64,000 nt of DNA, taken from positions 380,001 to 444,000 of the forward strand of contig JAPDOI010000138.1 of NCBI GenBank assembly GCA_029168955.1, read 5' to 3'. Positions 43,901 through 56,100 of this stretch are shown in pieces. Within the stretch, counting starts at the first letter, position 1. Each line of letters starts with the position of its first letter. The DNA comes from Aplectana chamaeleonis. Its lineage: Eukaryota; Nematoda; Chromadorea; Rhabditida; Cosmocercidae. The position numbers and the translations under genes are program-made. The notes under the pieces are model-generated. The model made no database searches and was not told the DNA's origin. It worked only from the letters and a program-made list of their open reading frames with translations.

Positions 43901-46900
43901 AATGAGAGTGCGCAGAACGCCGTAGATAGCGTGCGGGACCCAAATGAGAGTGCGCAGAACGCCGTAGATAGTGTGCGGGACCCCAGTAGGAGTGCGCAGA
44001 ACGCCGTAGAAAGTGTGTGGGACCCAAATGAGTGTGCGCAGGACGTCGTAGAAAGTGTGCGTGACCCAAATGAGTGTGCGCAGGACGCCGTAGAAAGGGT
44101 GTGGGACCCAAAGGAGAGCGCGCAGGACGCCGTAGAAGGTGTGTGGGACCCAAATGACAGTGCGCAGGACGCCGTAGAAAGTGTGTGGGACCCAAATGAG
44201 AGTGCGCAGGACGCCGTAGAAAGTGTGTGGGACCCAAATAACAGTGCGCAGGACGCCGTAGAAAGTGTGGGACCCAAATGAAAGTGCGCAGGACGCCGTA
44301 GAAAGTGTGTGGGACCCAAATGAGAGTGCGCAGAACGCCGTAGAAAGTGTGTGGGACCCAAATGAGAGTGCGCAGGACGCCGTAGAAAGTGTGTGGGACC
44401 CAAATAACAGTGCGCCGGACGCCGTAGAAAGTGTGTGGGACCCAAATGAGAGAGCTCAGGACGCCGTAGAAAGTGTGTGGGACCCAAATGAGAGTGCTGA
44501 GGACGCCGTAGAAAGTGTGTGGGACCCAAATAACAGTGCGCCGGACGCCGTAGAAAGTGTGTGGGACCCAAATGAGAGTGCTCAGGACGCCGTAGAAAGT
44601 GTGTGGGACCCAAATAACAGTGCGCCGGACGCCGTAGAAAGTGTGTGGGACCAGAACGCCGTAGAAAGTGTGTGGGACCCAAATAACAGTGCGCCGGACG
44701 CCGTAGAAAGTGTGTGGGACCCAAATGAGAGTGCTCAGGACGCCGCAGAAAGTGTGTGGGACCCAAATGAGAGTGCTCAGGACGCCGTAAAGTGTGTGGG
44801 ACCCAAATGAGAGTGCGCAGAACGCCGTAGAAAGTGTGTGGGACCCAAATAACAGTGCGCAGGACGCCGTAGAAAGTGTGCGGGACCCAAATAACAGTGC
44901 GCAGGACGCCGTAGAAAGTGTGTGGGACCCAAATGAGAGTGCGCAGGACGCCGTAGAAAGTGTGTGGGACCCAAATGGGAGTGCGCCGGACGCCGTAGAA
45001 ACTGTGTGGGACCCAAGTGAGAGTGCGCAGGAGGCCGTAGAAAGTGTGTGGGACCCGAATGAGAGTGCGCAGAACGCCGTAGAAAGTGTGTGGGACCCAA
45101 GTGAGAGTGCGCAGGAGGCCGTAGAAAGTGTGCGGGACCAAAATGAAAGTGCGCAGGACGCCGTAGAAAGTGTGTGGGACCCAAATAACAGTGCGTCGGA
45201 CGCCGTAGAAAGTGTGGGACCCAAATGAGTGTGCGCAGGACGCCGTAGAAAGTGTGTGGGACCCAAATGAGAGTGCGTTGGACGCCGTAGAAAGTGTGGG
45301 ACCCAAATGAGAGTGCGCAGAACGCCGTAGAAAGTGTGTGGGACCCAAATAACAGTGCGCCGGATGCCGTAGAAAGTGTGTGGGACCCAAATGAGACTGC
45401 GCAGGACGCCGTAGAAAGTGTGTGGGACCCAAATGAAAGTGCGCAGGACGCCGTAGAAAGTGTGTGGGACTCAAATAACAGTGCGCCGGACGCCGTAGAA
45501 AGTGTGTGGGACCCAAATGAGAGTGCGCAGGACGCCGTAGAAAGTGTGTGGGACTCAAATAACAGTGCGCCGGACGCCGTAGAAAGTGTGTGGGACCCAA
45601 ATGAGACTGCGCAGGACGCCGTAGAAAGTGTGCGGGATCCATATGGGTGTGCGCAGGACGCCGTAGAAAGTGTGTGGGACCCAAATGAGACTGCGCAGGA
45701 CGCCGTAGAAAGTGTGTGGGCCTCAAATGAGAGTGCTCAGGACGCGGTAGAAAGTGTGTGGGACACAAATGAGAGTGCGCAGGACGCCGTAGAAAGTGTG
45801 TGGGACTCAAATAACAGTGCGTCGGATGCCGTAGAAAGTGTGTGGGACCCAAATGAAACTGCGCAGGACGCCGTAGAAAGTGTGTGGGACCCGAATGAGA
45901 GTGCGCAGGACGCCGTAGAAAGTGTGTGGGACCCAAATGAGAGTGCGCAGAATGCCGTAGAAAGTGTGTTGAACCCAAATATCAGTGGGCCGGACGCCGT
46001 AGAAAGTGTGTGGGAGCCAAATGAGTGTGCGCAGGACGCCGTAGAAAGTGTGCGGGACCCAAATGAGAGTGCGAAGAACGCCGTAGAAAGTGTGTGGGAC
46101 CCAAATAACAGTGCGCAGAACGCCGTAGAACGTGTGTGGGACCCAAATAACAGTGCGCAGGACGCCGTAGAAAGTGTGTGGGACCCAAATGAGAGTGCGT
46201 CAGAACGCCGTAGAAAGTGCGTGGGCCCAAATAACAGTGCGCAGGACGCCGGAGAAAGTGTTCGGGACCCAAATGAGAGTGCGCAGGACGCCGTAGAAAG
46301 TGTGTGGGACCCAAATGAGAGTGCGCAGGACGCCGTACAAAGTGTGTGGGACCCAAATGAGAGTGCGCAGGACGCCGTAGAAAGTGTGTGGGACCCAAAT
46401 GAGAGTTCGCAGAACGCCGTAGAAAGTGTGTGGGAAACAAATAACAGTGCGCAGGACGCCGTAGAAAGTGTGCGGGACCCAAATGAGAGTGCGCAGGACT
46501 CCGTACAAAGTGTGTGGGACCCAAATGAGAGTGCGCAGGACGCCGTAGAAAGTGTGTGGGACCCAAATGAGAGTGCGCAGGACGCCGTAGAAAGTGTGTG
46601 GGACTCAAATAACAGTGCGCCGGACGCCGTAGAAAGTGTGTGGGACCCAAATGAGAGTGCGCAGGACGCCGTAGAAAGTGAGTGGGACCCAACTGAAAGT
46701 GCGCAGGACGCCGTAGAAAGTGTGTGGGACTCAAATGAGAGTGCGCAGAACGCCGTAGAAAGTGTGTGGGACTCAAATAACAGTGCGTCGGACGCCGTAG
46801 AAAGTGTGGGACCCAAATGAGAGTGCGCAGAACGCCGTAGAAAGTGTGTGGGACCCAAATAACAGTGCGCCGGACGCCGTAGAAAGTGTGTGGGACCCAA

Positions 46901-47140
46901 ATAACAGTGCGCCGGACGCCGTAGAAAGTGTGCGGGACCCAAATGAGTGTGCGCAGGACGCCGTAGAAAGTGTGCGGGACCCAAATGAGAGTGCGCAGAA
47001 CGCCGTAGAAAGTGTGTGGGACCCAAATAACAGTGCGCAGGACGCCGGAGAAAGTGTGCGGGACCCAAATAAGAGTGCGTAGAACGCCGTGGAAAGTGTG
47101 TGGGACCCAAATAACAAAGCGCAGGACGCCGGAGAAAGTG
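37941..47140 (+). repeat. Array B domain 2: more homogeneous units lacking the variant
   Basis: I found no GAGTAAGC-type unit in this 9.2-kb stretch. Consequently the plus-strand frame stays open for longer (for example 38,625-39,605, 39,547-40,737 and 45,294-46,820). The dominant units are the GAGAGTGCGCAG and AACAGTGCGCMG types in loose alternation. Confidence 0.75.
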
Positions 47141-50100
47141 TGCGACCCGAATGAGTAAGCTCAGGACGCCGTAGAAAGTGTGTGGTCCCCAAATGAGAGT
47201 GCGCCGGACGCCTTAGTAAGTGTGCGGGACCCAAGTGGGAGTGCGCCGGACGCCGTAGAAAGTGTGTGGGACCCAAATGAGAGTGCGCAGGACGCCGTAG
47301 AAAGTGTGGGACCCAAATAACAGTGCGCCGGACGCCGTAGAAAGTGTGGGACCCAAATGAGAGTGCGCAGGACGCCGTAGAAAGTGTGCGGGACCCAAAT
47401 GAGTGTGCGCAGGACGCCGTAGAAAGTGTGTGGGACCCAAATGAGAGTGCGCAGGACGCCGTAGAAAGTGTGTGGGACCCAAATAACAGTGCGCCGGACG
47501 CCGTAGAAAGTGTGTGGGACCCAAATAACAGTGCGCAGAACGCCGTAGAAAGTGTGTGGGACCCAAATAACAGTGCGCAGGACGCCGGAGAAAGCGTGCG
47601 GGACCCAAATAAGAGTGCGTAGAACGCCGTAGAAAGTGTGTGGGACCCAAATAACAGTGCGCCGGACGTCGTAGAAAGTGTGCGGGACCCAAATGAGAGT
47701 GCGCAGGACGCCGTAGAAAGTGTGTGGGACCCAAATGAGAGTGCGCAGAACGCCGTAGAAAGTGTGTGGGACCCAAATGAGAGTGCGCAGAATGCCGTAG
47801 AAAGTGTGTGGGACCCAAATAACAGTGCGCCGGACGCCGTAGAAAGTGTGCGGGACCCAAATGAGAGTGCGCAGGACGCCGTAGAAAGTGTGCGGGACCC
47901 AAATGAGTGTGCGCAGGACGCCGTAGAAAGTGTGCGGGACCCAAATGAGAGTGCGAAGAACGCCGTAGAAAGTGTGTGGGACCCAAATAACAGTGCGCAG
48001 GACGCCGGAGAAAGTGTGCGGGACCCAAATGAGAGTGCGCAGAACGCCTCAGAAAAGGTGTGGGATCCAAATAACAGTGCGCCGGACGCAGTAGAAAGTG
48101 TGCGGGAAACAAATGAGTGTGAGCAGGACGCCGTAGAAAGTGTGCGGGACCCAAATGAGAGTGCGCAGAACGTCGTAGAAAGTGTGTGGGACCCAAGTGG
48201 GATGTACCGGAGGCCGTAGAAAGTGTGTGGGACCCAAATGAGAGTGCGCAGGACGCCGTAGAAAGTGTGTGGGACCCAAATAACAGTGCGCCGGACGCCT
48301 CAGAAAAGGTGTGGGATCCAAATAACAGTGCGCCGGACGCCGTAGAAAGTGTGCGGGACCCAAATGAGTGTGCGCAGGACGCCGTAGAAAGTGTGCGGGA
48401 CCCAAATGAGAGTGCGCAGAACGCCGTAGAAAGTGTGTGGGACCCAAATAACAGTGCGCAGGACGCCGGAGAAAGTGTGCGACCTAAATGAGTAAGCGTA
48501 GAACGCCGTAGAAAGTGTGTGGGACCCAAACGAGAGTGCGCAGGACGCCGTAGAAAGTGTGTGGGACCCAAATAACAGTGCGCAGGACGCCGGAGAAAGT
48601 GTGCGACCTAAATGAGTAAGCGTAGAACGCCGTAGAAAGTGTGTGGGACACAAATAAAAGTGCGCCGGACGCCAAAGAAACTGTGTGGGACCCAAATGAG
48701 AGTGCGCAGGACGCCGTAGAAAGTGTGTGGGATCAAAATGAGAGTGCGTAGAACGCCGTAGAAAGTGTGTGGGACCCAAATAACAGTGCGCCGGACGTCG
48801 TAGAAAGTGTGCGGGACCCAAATGAGAGTGCGCAGGACGCCGTAGAAAGTGTGTGGGACCCAAATGAGAGTGCGCAGGACGCCGTAGAAAGTGTGTGGGA
48901 CCCAAATGAGAGTGCGCAGGACGCCGTAGAAAGTGTGTGGGACCCAAATAACAGTGCGTCGGACGCCGTAGAAAGTGTGTGGGACCCAAATGAGTGTGCG
49001 CAGGACGCCGTAGAAAGTGTGCGGGACCCAAATGAGAGTGCGCAGAACGCCGTAGAAAGTGTGTGGGACCAAAATAACAGTGCGCAGGACGCCGGAGAAA
49101 GTGTGGGACCCAAATGAGTAAGCGCAGGACGCCGTAGAAAGTGTGTGGGACCAAAATAAAAGTGCGCCGCACGCCGTAGAAAGTGTGCGGGACCCAAATG
49201 AGAGTGCGCAGGACGCCGCAGAAAGTGTGTGGGACCCAAATGAGAGTTCGCAGGACGCCGTAGAAAGTGTGCGGGACCCAAACGGGTGTGCGCAGAACGC
49301 CGTAGAAAGTGTGTGGGACCCAAATGAGAGTTCGCAGGACGCCGTAGAAAGTGTGCGGGACCCAAATGAGAGTGCGCAGGAAGCCGTAGAAAGTGTGTGG
49401 GACCCAAATAACAGTGCGCCGGACGCCTCAGAAAAGGTGTGCGATCCAAATAACAGTGCGCCGGACGCCGGAGAAAGTGTGCGACCCAAATGAGTAAGCG
49501 CAGGACGCCGTAGAAAGTGTGTGGGACCCAAATAACAGTGCGTCGGACGCCGTAGAAAGTGTGTGGGACCCAAATGAGAGTTCGCAGGATGCCGTAGAAA
49601 GTGTGCGGGACCCAAACGGGTGTGCGCAGAACGTCGTAGAAAGTGTGTGGGACCCAAGTGGGATGCACCGGAGGCCGTAGAAAGTGTGTGGGACCCAAAT
49701 GAGAGTGCGCAGGACGCCGTAGAAAGTGTGTGGGACCCAAATAACAGTGCGCCGGACGCCTCAGAAAAGGTGTGGGATCCAAATAACAGTGCGCCGGACG
49801 CCGTAGAAAGTGTGCGGGACCCAAATGAGTGTGCGCAGGACGCCGTAGAAAGTGTGCGGGACCCAAATGAGAGTGCGCAGAACGCCGGAGAAAGTGTGCG
49901 GGACCCAAATAAGAGTGCGTAGAACGCCGTGGAAAGTGTGTGGGACCCAAATAACAAAGCGCAGGACGCCGGAGAAAATGTGCGGGACCCAAATGAGAGT
50001 GCGCAGAACGCCGTAGAAAGTGTGTGGGACCCAAATAACAGTGCGCAGGACGCCGGAGAAAGTGTGCGACCCGAATGAGTAAGCGCAGGACGCCGTAGAA

Positions 50101-53100
50101 AGTGTGTGGGACCCGAATAGCAGTGCGTCGGACGCCGTAGAAAGTGTGTGGGACCCAAATGAGAGTTCGCAGGATGCCGTAGAAAGTGTGCGGGACCCAC
50201 ACGGTTGTGCGCAGAACGTCGTAGAAAGTGTGTGGGACCCGAGTGGGATGCACCGGAGGCCGTAGAAAGTGTGCGGGACCCAAATGAGTGTACGCAGGAC
50301 GCCGTAGAAAGTGTGCGGGACCCAAATAACAGTGCGCAGGACGCCGGAGAAAGTGTGCGGGACCCAAATAAGAGTGCGTAGAACGCCGTAGAAAGTGTGT
50401 GGGACCCAAATAACAGTGCGCAGGACGCCGTAGAAAGTGTGCGGGACCCAAATGAGTGTGCGCAGGACGCCGTAGAAAGTGTGCGGGACCCAAATGAGAG
50501 TGCGCAGAACGCCGGAGAAAGTGTGCGGGACCCAAATAAGAGTGCGTAGAACGCCGTGGAAAATGTGTGGGACCCAAATAACAAAGCGCAGGACGCCGGA
50601 GAAAATGTGCGACCCAAATGAGTGCGCAGGACGCCGTAGAAAGTGTGTGGGACCCAAATAGCAGTGCGCAGGACGCCGTAGAAAGTGTGTGGGACCCAAA
50701 TGGGAGTGCGCAGGACGCCGTAGAAAGTGTGCGGGACCCACACGGTTGCGCGCAGAACGCCGTAGAAAGTGTGTGGGACCCAAATGGGAGTGCGCAGGAC
50801 GCCGTAGAAAGTGTGCGGGACCCAAATGAGAGTGCGCAGAACGCCGTAGAAAGTGTGTGGGACCCAAATAACAGTGCGCAGGACGCCGGAGAAAGTGTGC
50901 GGGACCCAAATAAGAGTGCGTAGAACGCCGTAGAAAGTGTGTGGGACCCAAATAACAGTGCGCAGGACGCCGGAGAAAGTGTGCGACCTAAATGAGTAAG
51001 CGTAGAACGCCGTAGAAAGTGTGTGGGACCCAAACGAGAGTGCGCAGGACGCCGTAGAAAGTGTGTGGGACCCAAATAACAGTGCGCAGGACGCCGGAGA
51101 AAGTGTGCGACCTAAATGAGTAAGCGTAGAACGCCGTAGAAAGTGTGTGGGACACAAATAAAAGTGCGCCGGACGCCAAAGAAACTGTGTGGGACCCAAA
51201 TGAGAGTGCGCAGGACGCCGTAGAAAGTGTGTGGGATCAAAATGAGAGTGCGAAGAACGCCGTAGAAAGTGTGTGGGACCCAAATGAGAGTGCGCAGAAT
51301 GCCGTAGAAAGTGTGTGGGACCCAAATAACAGTGCGCCGTACGCCGTAGAAAGTGTGCGGGACCCAAATGAGAGTGCGCAGGACGCCGTAGAAAGTGTGC
51401 GGGACCCAAATGAGTGTGCGCAGGACGCCGTAGAAAGTGTGCGGGACCCAAATGAGAGTGCGAAGAACGCCGTAGAAAGTGTGTGGGACCCAAATAACAG
51501 TGCGCAGGACGTTGGAGAAAGTGTGCGGGACCCAAATGAGAGTGCGCGGAACGCCGTAGAAAGTGTGTGGGACCCAAATAACACTGCGCCGGACGCCGTA
51601 GAAAGTGTGCGGGACCCAAGTGAGTGTGCGCAGGACGCCGTAGAAAGTGTGCGGGACCCAAATGAGAGTGCGCAGGACGCCGTAGAAAGTGTGTGGGACC
51701 CAAATGAGAGTGCGCAGGACGCCGTAGAAAGTGTGTGGGACCCAAATAACAGTGCGCCGGACGCCGTAGAAAGTGTGTGGGACCCAAATGAGAGTGCGCA
51801 GGACGCCGTAGAAAGTGTGTGGGACCCAAATAACAGTGCGCCGGACGCCGTAGAAACTGTGTGGGACCCAAATGAGAGTGCGCAGGACGCCGTAGAAAGT
51901 GTGCGGGACCCAAATGAGTGTGCGCAGGACGCCGTAGAAAGTGTGCGGGACCCAAATGAGAGTGCGCAGAACGCCGTAGAAAGTGTGTGGGACCCAAATA
52001 ACAGTGCGCAGGACGCCGGAGAAAGCGTGCGGGACCCAAATAAGAGTGCGTAGAACGCCGTAGAAAGTGTGTGGGACCCAAATAACAGTGCGCCGGACGC
52101 CGGAGAAAGTGTGCGGGACCCAAATGAGAGTGCGCAGGACGCCGTAGAAAGTGTGTGGGACCCAAATGGGAGTGCGCAGGACGCCGTAGAAAGTGTGTGG
52201 GACCCAAATGAGAGTGCGCAGGACGCCGTAGAATGTGTGTGGGACCCAAATAACAGTGCGCCGGACGCCGTAGAAAGTGTGTGGGACCCAAATAACAGTG
52301 CGCAGGACGCCGGAGAAAGTGTGTGGGACCCAAATAACAGTGCGCAGGACGCCGGAGAAAGTGTGCGGGACCCAAATAAGAGTGCGTAGAACGCCGTGGA
52401 AAGTGTGTGGGACCCAAATAACAAAGCGCAGGACGCCGGAGAAAATGTGCGGGACCCAAATGAGAGTGCGCAGAACGCCGTAGAAAGTGTGTGGGACCCA
52501 AATAACAGTGCGCAGGACGCCGGAGAAAGTGTGCGACCCGAATGAGTAAGCTCAGGACGCCGTAGAAAGTGTGTGGGACCCGAATAGCAGTGCGTCGGAC
52601 GCCGTAGAAAGTGTGTGGGACCCAAATGGGAGTTCGCAGGATGCCGTAGAAAGTGTGCGGGACCCACACGGTTGTGCGCAGAACGTCGTAGAAAGTGTGT
52701 GGGACACAAATGAGAGTGCGCAGGACGCCGTAGAAAGTGTGTGGGACCCAAATGAGAGTGCGCAGGACGCCGTAGAAAGTGTGTGGGACCCAAATAACAG
52801 TGCGCCGGACGCCTCAGAAAAGGTGTGGGATCCAAATAACAGTGCGCCGGACGCCGTAGAAAGTGTGCGGGACCCAAATGAGTGTACGCAGGACGCCGTA
52901 GAAAGTGTGCGGGACCCAAATAACAGTGCGCAGGACGCCGGAGAAAGTGTGCGGGACCCAAATAAGAGTGCGTAGAACGCCGTAGAAAGTGTGTGGGACC
53001 CAAATAACAGTGCGCAGGACGCCGGAGAAAGTGTGCGACCTAAATGAGTAAGCGTAGAACGCCGTAGAAAGTGTGTGGGACCCAAACGAGAGTGCGCAGG

Positions 53101-56100
53101 ACGCCGTAGAAAGTGTGTGGGACCCAAATAACAGTGCGCAGGACGCCGGAGAAAGTGTGCGACCTAAATGAGTAAGCGTAGAACGCCGTAGAAAGTGTGT
53201 GGGACACAAATAAAAGTGCGCCGGACGCCGTAGAAAGTGTGTGGGACCCAAATGGGAGTTCGCAGGATGCCGTAGAATGTGTGTGGGATCCAAATTATTG
53301 TGCGCAGAACGCCGTAGAAAGTGTGTGGGACCCAAATTAGAGTGCGCCTGACGCCGTAGAAAGTGTGTGGGACCCAAATGAGAGTGCGCAGGACGCCGTA
53401 GAAAGTGTGTGGGACCCAAATAACAGTGCGCCGGACGCCTCAGAAAAGGTGTGGGATCCAAATAACAGTGCGCCGGACGCCGTAGAAAGTGTGCGGGACC
53501 CAAATGAGTGTACGCAGGACGCCGTAGAAAGTGTGCGGGACCCAAATAACAGTGCGCAGGACGCCGGAGAAAGTGTGCGGGACCCAAATAAGAGTGCGTA
53601 GAACGCCGTAGAAAGTGTGTGGGACCCAAATAACAGTGCGCAGGACGCCGGAGAAAGCGTGCGACCCGAATGAGTGCGTAGAACGCCGTAGAAAGTGTGT
53701 GGGACCCAAACGAGAGTGCGCAGGACGCCGTAGAAAGTGTGTGGGACCCAAATAACAGTGCGCAGGACGCCGTAGAAAGTGTGCGGGACCCAAATGAGAG
53801 TGCGAAGAACGCCGTAGAAAGTGTGTGGGACACAAATAAAAGTGCGCCGGACGCCAAAGAAACTGTGTGGGACCCAAATGAGAGTGCGCAGGACGCCGTA
53901 GAAAGTGTATGGGATCAAAATGAGAGTGCGAAGAACGCCGTAGAAAGTGTGTGGGACCCAAATGAGAGTGCGCAGAATGGCGTAGAAAGTGTGTGGGACC
54001 CAAATAACAGTGCGCCAGACGCCGTAGAAAGTGTGCGGGACCCAAATGGGAGTGCGCAGGACGCCGTAGAAAGTGTGCGGGACCCAAATGAGTGTGCGCA
54101 GGACGCCGTAGAAAGTGTGCGGGACCCAAATGAGAGTGCGAAGAACGCCATAGAAAGTGTGTGGGACACAAATAAAAGTGCGCCGGACGCCAAAGAAACT
54201 GTGCGGGACCCAAATGAGAGTGCGCAGAACGCCGATGAAAGTGTGTGGGACCCAAATAACAGTGCGCCGGACGCAGTAGAAAGTGTGCGGGAAACAAATG
54301 AGTGTGAGCAGGACGCTGTAGAAAGTGTGCGGGACCCAAATGAGAGTGCGCAGAACGTCGTAGAAAGTGTGTGGGACCCAAGTGGGATGTACCGGAGGCC
54401 GTAGAAAGTGTGTGGAACCCAAATAACAGTGGGCCTGACGCCGTAGAAAGTGTGCGGGACCCAAATGAGAGTGCGCAGGACGCCGTAGAAAGTGTGTGGG
54501 ACCCAAATGAGAGTGCGCAGGACGCCGTACAAAGTGTGTGGGACCCAAATGAGAGTGCGCAGGACGCCGTAGAAAGCGTGTGGGTCCCAAATAACATGCG
54601 TCGGACGCCGTAGAAAGTGTGTGGGAGCCAAATGAGTGTGCGCAGGACGCCGTAGAAAGTGTGCGGGACCCAAATGAGAGTGCGCAGAACGCCGTAGAAA
54701 GTGTGTGGGACCAAAATAACAGTGCGCAGGACGCCGGAGAAAGTGTGCGACCCAAATGAGTAAGCGCAGGACGCCGTAGAAAGTGTGTGGGACCCAAATA
54801 ACAGTGCGTAGGACGCCGTAGAAAGTGTGTGGGACCCAAATGAGAGTTCGCAGGACGCCGTAGAAAGTGTGCGGGACCCAAACGGGTGTGCGCAGAAAGT
54901 GTGTGGGACCCAAGTGGGATGCGCCGGAGGCCGTAGAAAGTGTGCGGGACCCAAATGAGAGTGCGTAGGACGCCGTAGAAAGTGTGTGGGACCCAAATAA
55001 CAGTGCGCTGGACGCCTCAGAAAGTGTGGGATCCAAATAACAGTGCGCCGGACGCCGTAGAAAGTGTGCGGGACCCAAATGAGTGTGCGCAGGACGCCGT
55101 ACAAAGTGTGCGGGACCCAAATGAGAGTGCGCAGGACGCCGTAGAAAGTGTGTGGGACCCAAAAAACAGTGCGCAGGACGCCGGAGAAAGTGTGCGGGAC
55201 CCAAATAAGAGTGCGTAGAACGCCGTAGAAAGTGTGTGGGACCCAAATAACAGTGCGCCGGACGCCGTAGAAAGTGTGCGGGACCCAAATGAGAGTGCGA
55301 AGAACGCCGTAGAAAGTGTGTGGGACCCAAATAACAGTGCGCAGGACGCCGGAGAAAGTGGGCGGGACCCAAATGAGTAAGCGCAGGACGCCGTAGAAAG
55401 TGCGTGGGAGCCAAATAGCAGTGCGTCGGACGCCGTAGAAAGTGTGTGGGACCCAGATGAGAGTCCGCAGGACGCCGTAGAAAGTGTGTGGGACCCAAAT
55501 GAGAGTGCGCAGAACGCCGTAGAAAGTGTGTGGGACCCAAATGTGAGTGCGCCGGACGCCGTAGAAAGTGTGTGGGACCCAAATGATAGTGCGCAGGACG
55601 CCGTATAAAGTGTGTGGCACCCAAATAACAGTGCGTCGGACGCCGTAGATAGTGTGTGGGACCCAAATAACAGTGCGCCGGACGCCGTAGAAAGTGTGCG
55701 GGACCCAAGTGAGAGTGCGCAGGACGCCGTAGAAAGGGTGTGGGACCCAGATAACAGTGCGCCGGACGCCGGAGAAAGTGTGCGGGGCCCAAATGAGCGT
55801 GCGCAGAACGCCGTAGAAAGTGTGTGGGACCCAAATAACAGTGCGCCGGACGCCGTAGAAAGTGTGCGGGACCCAAATGAGAGTGCGCAGGACGCCGTAG
55901 AAAGTGTGCGGGACCCAAATGAGAGTGCACAGAACGCCGTAGAAAGTGTGTGGGACCCAAATAACAGTGCGCCGGACGCCGTAGAAAGTGTGTGGGCCCA
56001 AATAACAGTGCGCCGGATGCCGTAGAAAGTTTGTGGCACCCAAATGAGAGTGCGCAGGACGCCGTAGAAAGTGTGCGGGATCCAAATGAGAGTGCGCAGG

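Noticed and set aside
45294..46820. Plus-strand 508-codon acidic repeat protein (VESVWDPNESAQDA type)
   Set aside because: Same cause. Recurrent variants in this frame change the amino acid, and the frame is broken elsewhere by 2-bp deletions repeated throughout the array.
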